Shown here: positions 28,687 to 40,321 of the stretch, piece by piece | How positions within the stretch are numbered: the first letter of the stretch is position 1 | Layout: each line of letters begins with the position of its first letter | From: Pustulibacterium marinum | GTDB lineage: Bacteria > Bacteroidota > Bacteroidia > Flavobacteriales > Flavobacteriaceae | Assembly: GCF_900116665.1 (NCBI RefSeq) | Contig: NZ_FPBK01000007.1 | Coordinates: 118,715 to 182,714, forward strand | Reading direction: 5' to 3' | DNA length: 64,000 nucleotides | Made by a program: the position numbers and the translations under genes | The notes under the pieces: generated by a model | The model's database searches: none | Told to the model about the DNA's origin: nothing | The model's input: the letters and a program-made list of their open reading frames with translations, nothing else

Positions 28687-30189
28687 ATGAAGAATATAAA
28701 GTTTTTTCATTTTCAAATGGTATTCTTAATAAGTTTATTAGGAATTACTATAGGTTCTTGTGATGATCATTTTGAGGATCAAACACTGGCACAGCAAGAT
28801 AAATTAACCCTTTCTATTTCACAAGATACGCTTTCTTTAGTGGAGAGCTTATTTACGAATGAAATTAGTTTTAACTGGACAACTGGGACTAATGAACAAT
28901 CCGGGAAAGCTATTCAGTATACCTTAGCACTAGATCATTTTGATGGAGATTTTTCAAATCCCATTGTAATTTTAGCCGATGACTTGCAACAGACTTATAA
29001 TTATTCTATTACGTATGGTGACTTAAATCAAATCTTATTGGAAAGGGGATATGAATCGGATATCAGTTATGCATTAAAAGCCAGAATTATGGCATTTATT
29101 GGAAATTCAGAAGTATCGGATCAATATGCAGAAGTTACTTTTGAAGTAAGCCTTTTTAAACCTATCACCCAAAATTTGTTTATGGTTGGAGATGCAACTC
29201 CGAATGGATGGGATATAGCCAATGCTATTGAGATGCAATCCCAAAGTGGTCAACGCGGTGTGTATTTATATCAAGGACCTCTTTCTATTGGAAACTTCAA
29301 GTTTGCCGTTAGTCGGGAGACATGTTGGTGTCAAGATTTTTATACAAGAAATGAAATGGATCCTGATTTAATGGTGTATAATGAAGGGGGAAGTGGTCAG
29401 GATTTACAATGGAGTATTACAGATTTAGCTCCTCAAGGAGAAGAATATTTGGTAAAAGTGGATCTGCTTACATTGACTATTGATATCAGCATAGTTGCTC
29501 AGAATATAGACGAACCACCTTTTTCATTACTCTGGATAGTTGGGGATGCTTCGGAAAGTGGATGGAATATTGATACTCCAATTGCCATGGAGCAAAGCAC
29601 TGATGACCCTTTCATTTTTAGTTATGAAGGGCATTTAAGCACTGGTAATTTTAAAATTTTTGCAGGACCATTAGGAGATTGGTGTGGTGAATGGTATCGT
29701 CCGGAAATGGATAATATGGAATTAACCAATGGCTTGGTACTACAAAATTCAGGGTGTACCTCAGATACTAATTGGTTAATCACTTCTGCAACAGAAGGAC
29801 GTTATAAAATAACCCTAAATACTGAAGATAATACAATTGCTTTTGAACAAGTCATGGTTTATATAATTGGAGATGGAGGGGCTAATGGTTGGGATATTGC
29901 AACACCATCACCAATGAACTATCAAAATGGTGAGTACGTATTTAGTGCAGCACTGGGGGCAAATAATGCCACAGGAGAATTTAAATTTTCTAAGTTTACC
30001 GGGGACTGGTGTGATGGAGATTGGATCAACGCAGCAACTGATGCACAACCGATTTCAAATACAAATTTTATTATTACTCATGGTTGTGATGGACCAGATA
30101 ACAAATGGAAATTACAAAATGGAGAGGCTGGTAATTATGAAATTCGAATCAACTTAGATTCAGAAACGATGATGATTACCCAAATTTAA
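28687..30189 (+). CDS. SusE/SusF-like surface glycan-binding protein with three starch-binding-type domains
   Basis: 500 residues, lipoprotein signal ending TIGSC. An N-terminal SusE-type domain (about 25-155) is followed by three repeats, each beginning with a glycine-rich strand: MVGDATPNGWDIA (about 164), IVGDASESGWNID (about 286) and IIGDGGANGWDIA (about 395). Each repeat has GNFKF or GEFKF-like strands with Trp and paired Cys (TCWCQDF, DWCGEWY, DWCDGDW), as in SusE/SusF starch-binding domains. The protein should sit on the cell surface and bring alpha-glucan to the SusCD complex. It is 11 bp behind susD and 11 bp ahead of the GH66 gene. Confidence 0.88.
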   Translation: MKNIKFFHFQMVFLISLLGITIGSCDDHFEDQTLAQQDKLTLSISQDTLSLVESLFTNEISFNWTTGTNEQSGKAIQYTLALDHFDGDFSNPIVILADDLQQTYNYSITYGDLNQILLERGYESDISYALKARIMAFIGNSEVSDQYAEVTFEVSLFKPITQNLFMVGDATPNGWDIANAIEMQSQSGQRGVYLYQGPLSIGNFKFAVSRETCWCQDFYTRNEMDPDLMVYNEGGSGQDLQWSITDLAPQGEEYLVKVDLLTLTIDISIVAQNIDEPPFSLLWIVGDASESGWNIDTPIAMEQSTDDPFIFSYEGHLSTGNFKIFAGPLGDWCGEWYRPEMDNMELTNGLVLQNSGCTSDTNWLITSATEGRYKITLNTEDNTIAFEQVMVYIIGDGGANGWDIATPSPMNYQNGEYVFSAALGANNATGEFKFSKFTGDWCDGDWINAATDAQPISNTNFIITHGCDGPDNKWKLQNGEAGNYEIRINLDSETMMITQI

Positions 30190-30200
30190 AAGCAAGCATA

Positions 30201-31949
30201 ATGATTTCAAAACAAACAATAATTTCGAGATTCATGCTCATGACATTAGTAGTGTTGTCAGCTTGTAAGGATGATGATATAAATTTATCAATGTCAAATC
30301 AAGGAGATGCACCTCAAGAAAACACCTTTCAAGAGGTTGGATTACAAACAGATAAGGCACGTTATAATCCTGGTGATATCGTTACTTTTAGCGTTCCCGA
30401 GTTGTCAGGTGATGCAACGGTTATTTACAAATATTGTGGTGAAGTGATATCACAAAGTACTGTGACAAGTAGCTCATGGACATGGACTCCTCCCAATATT
30501 GATTTTAAGGGGTATGAAGTAAGCTTATGGTCAGGAAATACTCTTGTAGGAACTACAGCGGTGGATGTATCATCAGATTGGACACGTTTTCCACGTTATG
30601 GTTTTTTGTCTAATTTTGGTGCAATATCTGATGCTGAGCAACATCAAATTCTTAACAATCTTAAGAATTATCATATCAATGGATTACAATATTATGATTG
30701 GCATTGGAAGCATCATATTCCATTACCGATGGATGAAACTACCGGTATGCCTGCGACATCGTGGGAAGATTTATTCAATCGAACCATGTATTTTCAAACC
30801 ATAGAGAACTATATAGATCAAGGACATGAGTATCATATGGCCGCTATGTTCTATAACCTTATTTTTGGTGTTTGGCATGAATCTCCTGAAGAGAATGTTT
30901 CACCTTCTTGGTATGCTTATAAAGATCGCTTTCACACCGAAAAAGATGGTCATGCATTAGGTGATTTTGGAACTATTTATCTCACAGACCCCAATAAAGA
31001 AGGTTGGCATGATTATATATTTAATCAAACGCAGTATGTATATAATCAATTAGATTTTGATGGTTGGCATTTAGACCAATTAGGAGACCGTGGGGTTTTG
31101 TATGATTATGGAGGATATCAAATAGACCTTTCGCAGGGGTATGAATCTTTCCTAAATGCACTATATCAAGAATTTCCTTCAAAAGCAATGGTTCTTAACG
31201 CAGTTGATCAATTTGGACAAAGTGATATTTTGGAAACACCCGTCAATTTCGCTTATACTGAAGTATGGTCGGCTGAACAATATGCGGATTTGGCTCAAAT
31301 TATAGTTGATAATTATGAGTCTTCGGACGAACAACTGAATACCGTATTGGCCGCTTATATGAATTATGACATGGAATCAGGAAGCTTTAATACTCCAGCG
31401 GTATTGTTAACAGATGCAGTAATTTTTGCCTTTGGTGGGGCACATTTGGAACTTGGAGAGCACATGCTTTCAAGAGAGTATTTCCCATACAATAACCTCC
31501 AAGTAGAGGCTGAACTTTCCAGCGGATTACAAGAATATTACGATTTTCTGGTAGCCTATGAGAACTTATTACGGGATGGTGGAACTTTTCAGCAAGCCAT
31601 TGTAACCTCTTTAAATTCAGATATTTCAGTGAATTCATGGCCTCCAGTATTTGGACAAACCGCAGTTTTAGCCAAGTCAGTTGAGAATAAACAGGTGTTT
31701 CATTTACTTAATTTTAATGGAGTTAACTCTTTACAATGGAGGGATAATGAGCAATCACAAACTGAACCATTGGTAAAAAACAATATCAAGTTAAGCTTTG
31801 AAACTACTCAAGCAGTATCGAAGGTATGGTTTGCTTCTCCTGATTATCTCGGAGGAGCATCCCAAAGTTTAGAATTTATCAAAGATGGAAATCAGGTGAC
31901 TGTAACAATACCTTATTTAAAGTATTGGAGTATGCTTGTTTTCGAGTAA
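30201..31949 (+). CDS. GH66 endo-dextranase (lipoprotein)
   Basis: Cuts alpha-1,6-glucan (dextran) internally, probably at the cell surface. 582 residues with lipobox VLSAC. Ig-like N-domain (about 45-130), then a (beta/alpha)8 barrel starting RFPRYGFLS and YDWHWKHH, and a C-terminal beta domain. Likely nucleophile D292 in WHLDQLGD and acid/base E354 in YTEVW, in the order and approximate spacing of the Asp and Glu known in streptococcal dextranase. GH66 also contains cycloisomaltooligosaccharide transferases, which carry an extra inserted module; none is obvious here. This gene is what identifies the PUL as dextran-directed. Confidence 0.88.
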   Translation: MISKQTIISRFMLMTLVVLSACKDDDINLSMSNQGDAPQENTFQEVGLQTDKARYNPGDIVTFSVPELSGDATVIYKYCGEVISQSTVTSSSWTWTPPNIDFKGYEVSLWSGNTLVGTTAVDVSSDWTRFPRYGFLSNFGAISDAEQHQILNNLKNYHINGLQYYDWHWKHHIPLPMDETTGMPATSWEDLFNRTMYFQTIENYIDQGHEYHMAAMFYNLIFGVWHESPEENVSPSWYAYKDRFHTEKDGHALGDFGTIYLTDPNKEGWHDYIFNQTQYVYNQLDFDGWHLDQLGDRGVLYDYGGYQIDLSQGYESFLNALYQEFPSKAMVLNAVDQFGQSDILETPVNFAYTEVWSAEQYADLAQIIVDNYESSDEQLNTVLAAYMNYDMESGSFNTPAVLLTDAVIFAFGGAHLELGEHMLSREYFPYNNLQVEAELSSGLQEYYDFLVAYENLLRDGGTFQQAIVTSLNSDISVNSWPPVFGQTAVLAKSVENKQVFHLLNFNGVNSLQWRDNEQSQTEPLVKNNIKLSFETTQAVSKVWFASPDYLGGASQSLEFIKDGNQVTVTIPYLKYWSMLVFE

Positions 31950-31973
31950 TTATATAACCTTTATTTGTTCTTA

Positions 31974-32012
31974 TTGAAGGGAAAGTGTCAACTAAAAGAC
32001 CTTTCCTTTCAA
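31974..32012 (+). repeat. 12-bp intercistronic hairpin between GH66 and GH31 genes
   Basis: TTGAAGGGAAAG (31974-31985) pairs with CTTTCCTTTCAA (32001-32012) with one G-T pair and a 15-base loop. No T-tract follows. It stands in the only long gap (93 bp) of the PUL 2 operon and may set differential mRNA levels. Confidence 0.68.
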
Positions 32013-32042
32013 TGGCAAATAAGTACAAAATAATATGATGTT

Positions 32043-34574
32043 ATGAATCCATATAAGAAATGGTCTTTACAGAACCATATTCAGAAATTTCTATTTATCA
32101 TTTTATTGATGTTTATCTTTCTTCCAAAAGCTGTACATGCTCAAAAACAAGCAATGAAAGTAGTGGATTATCATCAAGATGCTCCTGATGAAATAACCCT
32201 AGAGATCAATACTGGTGCGGCATTAAACCTTACCTTTTTAGATGACCAGACCATACGGTTTTGGATGGATCCTAAAGGGGTGTTGACACGTAAAAATTCT
32301 TCCTTTGCTGTTATTACAGAAACTTTTCAATTGGATTATCAGGTGAATGTTATTGAGCATACATCACAATATGAGATTTTTACATCTGCTTTACGGGTTG
32401 TTATAGAAAAGCAGCCAATGCAGGTACAAATATTTGACAAATATCAACGCCTATTATTAGGGGATGCTTTTCCCGGATATACATTGGAAGCTGACGGGGT
32501 ACATTCGCACAAGGTATTAAGATCTGATGAACACTTTTTCGGTTTGGGAGAAAAGTCAGGTAGCTTGGATCGAAGGGGCAAACGTTTTACCATGTGGAAT
32601 AGTGATCAACCTTGCTATTCAGGTTCAACGGATCCTCTTTATAAAAGCATACCTTTTTTTATGAGTTCGTATGGTTATGGTATTTTTTTGGATAATACCT
32701 ATAAAACTACTTTTGATTTTGGTAAAACAGATTCGAATAGATTTACCTTCGGTGCACCTGATGGTTCCTTTGTATATTATTTTATGTATGGGCCTACTTA
32801 TAAAAACATACTATTCAGTTATACTCGTTTAACAGGGAAACCTATATTACCTCCAAATTGGGCTTTTGGGTGGGCGCAAAGTAGGGGGATGTTGACCAAT
32901 GAAACGTTAACTCGTAAAATAGCTGAGGAATATAGAAAACGTAAAATTCCATGTGATATTATTTATCAAGATATAGGTTGGGTAGATGGTTTGCAAAATT
33001 TTGAATGGCGAAAAGATCGCTATCAAAATGCGCGTAAAATGCTCTCCGATTTGAGGGAGGATGGTTATAAAATTATTGTATCTCAGGATCCGGTAGTTTC
33101 TAAGGCAACGATCTCTCAATGGAAACATGCCGATTCCCTCGGTTATTTTGTGAAAGATGATAGGACAGATGCTTCCTATAACATGCCTTGGCCTTGGGGA
33201 GGGAATGCTGGGGTGGTTGATTTCACAAACCCTAAAGTAGCCGATTGGTGGGGAGATCTGCAACAACAAGTACTGGATGACGGTGTTCAAGGATTTTGGA
33301 CTGATATGGGTGAACCTGCTTGGAGCAATATGGAAAGTATAGATCGATTACATATGAAGCATATGGCAGGTATGCATGATGAGATTCATAATGTGTATGG
33401 GGCTACCTGGGATCGTGTGGTGACAGAACAATTTAAGAAGCACAATCCAAATCGTAGAGTATTTCAAATGACTAGGGCAGCTTATGCAGGATTGCAACGA
33501 TATACTTTTGGTTGGAGCGGAGATAGTGGGAATGGATCAGAGGTAACTGATGGATGGAGAAATCTACAAGGACAAATACCTTTGGGGTTGTCAGCTGGAC
33601 TTGGGTTGATTCCGTTTTGGACAACTGATATCTCAGGATATTGCGGTGAGATTACAGATTATGAAGCTTTTTCTGAATTGTACATTAGATGGTTACAATT
33701 TGGAATTTTTAATCCTCTTAGCAGAGCTCATCACGAAGGGGATAATGCTGTTGAACCTTGGCTATTTGGTGATAAGGTTGAACAATTTGCTCGAAAAGCA
33801 ATTGAACTTAAGTACACTTTGCATCCCTATCTTTATACAATGGCACGACAATCCTATGATTTCGGGGTTCCTATCATGCGTCCATTGTTTTTAGATTACC
33901 CTAGTGATGAAACTACTTATACCATAAATGATTCCTTTATGTGGGGGGATAATTTTTTGGTAGCCCCAGTTGTGAAAGAGGGACAACAAACCCGTCAAGT
34001 ATACCTTCCTAAGGGAAGATGGTATGAATATCCTTTTTCAGAAGGAATAATTTATAAAGGGGGGCAAACCATTGAGATTCCGGTAACTTTGGGAACAATT
34101 CCTATGTTTGTTAAAGCGGGAAGTATTATTCCCAAAATGCCGGTGATGCCTTATATAGGAGCTGAACCGAATGCCCCTTTGATATTTGAGGTATTTCCCG
34201 ATACCAAAGAAGCTCGTTTTGAACTGTATGAGGATGATGGGGTGAGTTTGGGATATCAAAAAGAACAGTACCGTCGTACCACCGTACGCTGTACTCCCAA
34301 AGAGGGATTTATGGAGTTAACCATCAGTCCTGAGGAACTGGGGAATTATCGCCCTTCTGAACCTCGAAATTACTGGATTCGAATCCACCTGGATACCAAA
34401 CCTTCTAAGGTATACCTGAACGATCAGCGCTTATCCCGAAAAAAACTAACCGTTTCAGATTTTGAGAAACCGGGAGCAAAGTCTGCATACACCTATGATA
34501 AGGACACCCATGAACTTTGGGTTTGTATACCGGATCAACAACATACATTACAACAACTTAAAATAGACTATTAA
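32043..34574 (+). CDS. GH31 alpha-glucosidase
   Basis: Retaining exo-alpha-glucosidase that would trim isomalto-oligosaccharides to glucose. 843 residues with signal peptide ending VHAQ. Domains: N-terminal galactose-mutarotase-like (about 30-250), catalytic barrel (about 260-600) with nucleophile D421 in GFWTDMGEP and acid/base D494 in GWSGD, then proximal and distal beta domains, the last with FPDTKEARFELYEDDG as in DUF5110. The tail runs to the GH97 start without a gap. Periplasmic location is likely. Linkage preference (alpha-1,6) comes from context only. Confidence 0.92.
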   Translation: MNPYKKWSLQNHIQKFLFIILLMFIFLPKAVHAQKQAMKVVDYHQDAPDEITLEINTGAALNLTFLDDQTIRFWMDPKGVLTRKNSSFAVITETFQLDYQVNVIEHTSQYEIFTSALRVVIEKQPMQVQIFDKYQRLLLGDAFPGYTLEADGVHSHKVLRSDEHFFGLGEKSGSLDRRGKRFTMWNSDQPCYSGSTDPLYKSIPFFMSSYGYGIFLDNTYKTTFDFGKTDSNRFTFGAPDGSFVYYFMYGPTYKNILFSYTRLTGKPILPPNWAFGWAQSRGMLTNETLTRKIAEEYRKRKIPCDIIYQDIGWVDGLQNFEWRKDRYQNARKMLSDLREDGYKIIVSQDPVVSKATISQWKHADSLGYFVKDDRTDASYNMPWPWGGNAGVVDFTNPKVADWWGDLQQQVLDDGVQGFWTDMGEPAWSNMESIDRLHMKHMAGMHDEIHNVYGATWDRVVTEQFKKHNPNRRVFQMTRAAYAGLQRYTFGWSGDSGNGSEVTDGWRNLQGQIPLGLSAGLGLIPFWTTDISGYCGEITDYEAFSELYIRWLQFGIFNPLSRAHHEGDNAVEPWLFGDKVEQFARKAIELKYTLHPYLYTMARQSYDFGVPIMRPLFLDYPSDETTYTINDSFMWGDNFLVAPVVKEGQQTRQVYLPKGRWYEYPFSEGIIYKGGQTIEIPVTLGTIPMFVKAGSIIPKMPVMPYIGAEPNAPLIFEVFPDTKEARFELYEDDGVSLGYQKEQYRRTTVRCTPKEGFMELTISPEELGNYRPSEPRNYWIRIHLDTKPSKVYLNDQRLSRKKLTVSDFEKPGAKSAYTYDKDTHELWVCIPDQQHTLQQLKIDY

Positions 34575-36692
<2,118 letters not shown>

Positions 36693-36737
36693 TTAATGAT
36701 ACATATGAATCATTATAAAACTTACTATAAATATGAA

Positions 36738-37703
36738 ACCCGTAGTGCATTTATAAAAAGTTGTGCAAACTGCTAAATAGCAGGAAATTGTAGTAACTAC
36801 ACTATAATTTCTATGCACAACTTTCAAACAAATTACGACAAAATTTTAGAGGTTTTAAATACTATTGAACCAAAATCTAATTTTTTACATCAAATAAGAA
36901 AACCGAGACTAACAGATAAAGAATTGATTTCTATAAATTTAACATCGGAATTTATGAGTATCGATAGTGAACATCAACTATTTCGATTACTCCCTGAAAA
37001 ATTAGCAGCAAAAATAGAACGAAGCGTTTATAATCGTAGACGAAGGAGGTTATTCGAGGCAATAGAACTTATTAGAGAACAATTATCTAGCTTTTTTAAT
37101 GAATTTGAGGATTGCTTTATTGTTGATAGTATGCCTTTAGAAGTATGCAAATTATCCCGTAGTGGTCATTCTAAAATTTGTAAAGAGTAAACCTATTGCA
37201 CTCCTGATAGAGGATATTGTGCTACACAATCAACACCTTATTATGGTTATAAACTTCATGCAGTATGTTCTGTAAAAGGAGTTTTTAAAAGTTTAGATAT
37301 TAGTCCTGCTTCTGTACATGATATTCATTTTTAAAAGATATTAAGATGCAATTAAATGATTGTCTGCTTATTGGAGACAAAGGTTATCTATCAGCCGATA
37401 TACAACTGAATTTGTTCGATGAGTATAACATCAAATTAGTAACTCCTATGAGAAAGAATCAATATAATTATCAGCAACAGCCCTATATATTTAGAAAAAG
37501 TCGTAAAAGGATTGAAACCCTGTTTTCACAATTATGCGACCAATTTATGATTCGTAGAAATTATGCCAAATCTTTTGAAGGTTTTAAGACTAGAATCCTT
37601 TCGAAAATTACTGCCCTCACAATGATACAATACATACATCAGTTCGTATATCATAGAAACATAAATAACATTAAAATTAATTTAATCTAAATGCACTACG
37701 GGT
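36738..37703 (+). mobile_element. Decayed IS982-family insertion sequence
   Basis: A 966-bp element bounded by perfect 16-bp inverted repeats: ACCCGTAGTGCATTTA (36738-36753) and its reverse complement (37688-37703). Ends beginning ACCC and the transposase inside both fit the IS982 family. No exact target duplication directly abuts the ends; TTACTAT occurs at 36722-36728 and 37703-37709 but is displaced by 9 bp on the left. The transposase is broken, so this copy cannot move by itself. Confidence 0.88.
36813..37690 (+). pseudogene. IS982-family transposase, interrupted by a stop and a frameshift
   Basis: Read across both lesions the product is a complete DDE transposase: helix-turn-helix N-terminus, first Asp in FIVDSMPLEVC, then YYGYKLHAV, second Asp in LLIGDKGY, and Glu in RIETLF. 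Lesion one is an in-frame TAA at 37188-37190 after KICKE. Lesion two is a missing T in the T-run near 37329-37334, which shifts the frame before KDIKMQLNDC. Both sides of each lesion keep good family similarity, so decay is recent or, for the T-run, could be a base-calling error. Confidence 0.85.
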
Positions 37704-37718
37704 TACTATTTGAATTTT

Positions 37719-38677
37719 AGAGGTCAGTAGATAATTTCATAACTTTAAGCTGAATAAATACAGGGATTTCATGGATATTTTTAAGGGGCAAAACCTTCTA
37801 GAGTTTGCTGAACGCTTCAATTCAGACTTGGATTGCAAAGAATATTTAGGTCAGATCAAGTGGAAGGATGGTTATTGTTGCCGTAAATGTGGCAATGGCA
37901 GCTATTAAGTCCGTAAGAACTTTTTCGAGGACTTGCAACAAATGTGGAGATACAGAGAGTCCAACAGCCAATACCATCTTTCACAGAGTTAGGTTTGGTG
38001 TGCGTACCGCTTTTTTTATCTGCTTTGAAATGGCAACTACCAGCAAGAGCTTATCAGCGACCCAAATGGGTGTTCGTTATGGCATAACAGAGAAAACGGC
38101 ACATTTGTTTATGTTAAAGGTTAGGGAAGCTATGGGCTCGAGCGGAAACCATCCAATGGACGGCAATGTACAGGTCGATGAGTTTGTCCTTGGCGGATAT
38201 GAGCAAAACAAAATAGGCCGCAGTTATAGCACAAAAAAAAAAAGGCCATTACAGCTGTAGAGTTTACTGACCAAGGTAAGGTAAAGCGTATGTATGTATT
38301 GAAAATCAGAGACTTTTCAGCACGCTCCCTTAAATATATATTCCTTAAACATATTGATAGAAAAGCCAAAGTAACCACCGATAAATGGAAAGGATACAGA
38401 CCCATTGCCAAGGCTTATGACATCACCCAAGTAGATAGTGATAGGGGATTGAATTTTAAAGATTTGCATACTATGATTCACCAGATAAAATCTTGGATAA
38501 GGACAACCTATTCTTGGGTGAGCGAGTTCAACCTGAACCGATATTTCAATGAGTTTTGTTTTAGAATTAACCGCTCACAAACCAAAAACACAATATTCAA
38601 TAATCTAATAACCAAAATGGTCGATAGTGATAAAGTTCATCAATCTGAAATTATATGTAGCTAACTACTGACCTCTA
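37719..38677 (+). mobile_element. Decayed IS1595-family insertion sequence with target duplication
   Basis: Ends AGAGGTCAGTAG (37719-37730) and CTACTGACCTCT (38665-38676) are perfect 12-bp inverted repeats. TTGAATTTT flanks the element on both sides (37710-37718 and 38678-38686), a direct repeat in the size range expected for the family. The element lies 15 bp beyond the right end of the IS982 copy. Its transposase is frameshifted twice. Confidence 0.85.
37771..38664 (+). pseudogene. IS1595-family (ISXO2-like) transposase, two frameshifts
   Basis: Three frames together give a typical IS1595 transposase: zinc ribbon (CCRKCGNG ... CNKCGD), TANTIFH, GITEKTAHLFMLKVREAM, catalytic Asp in VQVDEFVLGG, second Asp in TTDKWKGY, and the NRYFNEF block near the C-terminus. 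The first shift lies near 37898-37900 (one extra T before AAGTCC gives SYKSVRTF). The second is in the A-run at 38232-38242, where one A more would restore the frame into AITAVEF. No functional enzyme can be made. Confidence 0.83.
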
Positions 38678-38686
38678 TTGAATTTT

Positions 38687-39129
38687 TCTAATAAAATAAA
38701 GAATCTAAATGAGCAGCTTAATTTTATAGATCTAGAAATTGATGATCCTATAAAGTAACGAACGTAAAATATTCCAAAAATAGAGAAGAATTACTTGTTC
38801 TCACCCCAAATAAAATGGTACGTTTGAGTGCAGTTGATTTCTCAAAAATAGAAGAAATAAAAGACCATGATTTTCAAAATATAGAAGTTACTCCAAAAGG
38901 TAATTTCCTGCTTCATAATTATTTTGAACTTTTTATTTTTGAAAACACTTTAAAAGATATTAAGGCTGTTTCAGGTCCTTTAGATATGGATGATATTCAA
39001 TTTTTGAATTGGAATAATAACTGTTTGAAATTTAGATATAATGAACTGGGTAATTGGAATAAACAGTTGATTATGGAGTATAACGAAGACACAAAAACTG
39101 TTCAATATAGTTTAGGTACTGTAATTTAA
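38687..39129 (+). pseudogene. 3' fragment of an unknown gene, cut off by the insertion sequences
   Basis: From the right copy of the target repeat a frame is open into NKIKNLNEQLNFIDLEIDD, stops at about 38756, and continues one frame over as KVTNVKYSKNREELLVL and on to the stop at 39127-39129. A single-base loss near 38754 would join the two. The second part holds an ATG at 38815 (104 codons). No family is recognised; the alternation of short hydrophobic strands suggests a beta-rich protein. The 5' part is missing to the left of the insertion sequences. Confidence 0.6.
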
Positions 39130-39168
39130 ATGTTTTCCCCTTTACATTTATAACGTACTTTTTATGTA

Positions 39169-39205
39169 TTGCGCTGAGAAATGATTTTTTCAGCGCAATT
39201 TTTTT
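39169..39205 (+). terminator. Terminator after the gene fragment
   Basis: TTGCGCTGA (39169-39177) pairs with TCAGCGCAA (39190-39198), followed by seven T (39199-39205). It probably ended the gene now left as a fragment, and marks the likely right edge of the accessory region. Confidence 0.85.
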
Positions 39206-39256
39206 ATACATATTCTAAAAAGTTAGATATCTTTATCGGAATTAAATAAACTCCAA

Positions 39257-40285
39257 ATGCCAGTTAAACGTAGTAAAACCATCTTTAGGATTGTTCTATT
39301 CATAGGAACGGCTATCTCCTTGTTTTTTGTTCCATGGACTATTCTATGGGCTTATTTTCAACCGCTGCCGACAACTGTACAGGAAGAAGTTAATCAATCA
39401 GTTGCCCAACATTTTGATGGAATGATTGTTTATATAGATCAAAAAGGAAAAGATCCAAAAACCTATACTGCAGGTTTTCACAATCGAGCACAAAAAATTC
39501 CAGCAAAACCGGATGCACTTTTCAAAATTGCTAGTATAGGAAAATTATATGTAGCTGTGAGTATCGCCAAGTTGACCAATGCCGGGAGTATTGATCTCAA
39601 CAAAACCGTAGCTGATTATTTTCCTGAATACAAAAATCATATTGCTAACGCAGACAAAGCTCCTATTCGCCTTTTGGTACAACATCGAAGCGGAATTCCT
39701 AACTATACCAATTCCCAAGCATTTTGGGAACATCCTCCAAAGGACAAACAAGAAACCTTGAAGTTAATTTGGGATCAACCAGCTTCTTTTGAACCCGATG
39801 CAGATTACGAGTATAGCAATGTCAATTATTTACTCTTAAGCATGCTTATAGAAAAGGTTACAGGAATGTCTCGTTTCGCTTATTTTAAACAAGAAATTCT
39901 AGAACCATTAGAACTGCATCATACATATGAATCTATCAATACAGTAAATCTAGATGATGTAATGAGCGGATATTACGTAGGTTTTGAAGAAGATACCAAA
40001 ACCAATAATTACTGTTCTCTCTTAGCAACTGCTGAAGATGTTGGAAAGTTTATAAGAGCTTTGAACGAAGGAACGGTTTTTAAAGCGGGTGAGCAGGCTA
40101 TTTATAATGATTTGTACAAGTATGAACATACTGGGCTTGTGGTAGGGTATCAAAGTATTGCAAAATATCATAAAGATTTAGATGCTGTAGTAGTTCAATT
40201 TGTGAATACCACCAATTTTGACGGCTATACTTGGAACTTGGGAGAAATAGCATACAACAGAGTAGTGAGTTTGATAAAAAACTAG
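39257..40285 (+). CDS. Serine hydrolase, class C beta-lactamase fold
   Basis: Penicillin-binding-protein-like hydrolase, exported and probably anchored by its N-terminal helix (FRIVLFIGTAISLFFVPWTIL, about 10-30). 342 residues. The SxxK motif is seen as SIGK in FKIASIGKLYVAV (about residue 93) and the second as YSNVNY (about 188). The third KTG-like element may be HTGL near 295. Members include D-aminopeptidases, esterases and DD-peptidases, so the substrate is open; true beta-lactamase activity is unlikely to be the main role. A 221-residue membrane protein gene follows 36 bp later. Confidence 0.83.
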   Translation: MPVKRSKTIFRIVLFIGTAISLFFVPWTILWAYFQPLPTTVQEEVNQSVAQHFDGMIVYIDQKGKDPKTYTAGFHNRAQKIPAKPDALFKIASIGKLYVAVSIAKLTNAGSIDLNKTVADYFPEYKNHIANADKAPIRLLVQHRSGIPNYTNSQAFWEHPPKDKQETLKLIWDQPASFEPDADYEYSNVNYLLLSMLIEKVTGMSRFAYFKQEILEPLELHHTYESINTVNLDDVMSGYYVGFEEDTKTNNYCSLLATAEDVGKFIRALNEGTVFKAGEQAIYNDLYKYEHTGLVVGYQSIAKYHKDLDAVVVQFVNTTNFDGYTWNLGEIAYNRVVSLIKN

Positions 40286-40321
40286 GTAACTAGCTAGTTT
40301 TTTCAAAAGCATATATTAAGA

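Noticed and set aside
36722..37709. TTACTAT on both sides as target duplication of the IS982 copy
   Set aside because: The left copy is 9 bp away from the inverted repeat, so it does not abut the element; likely chance in AT-rich DNA.
37329..38242. Programmed frameshifting in the two transposases
   Set aside because: Neither family is known to need it, one lesion is a plain in-frame stop, and the shifts are at simple runs or single bases; decay is the simpler reading.
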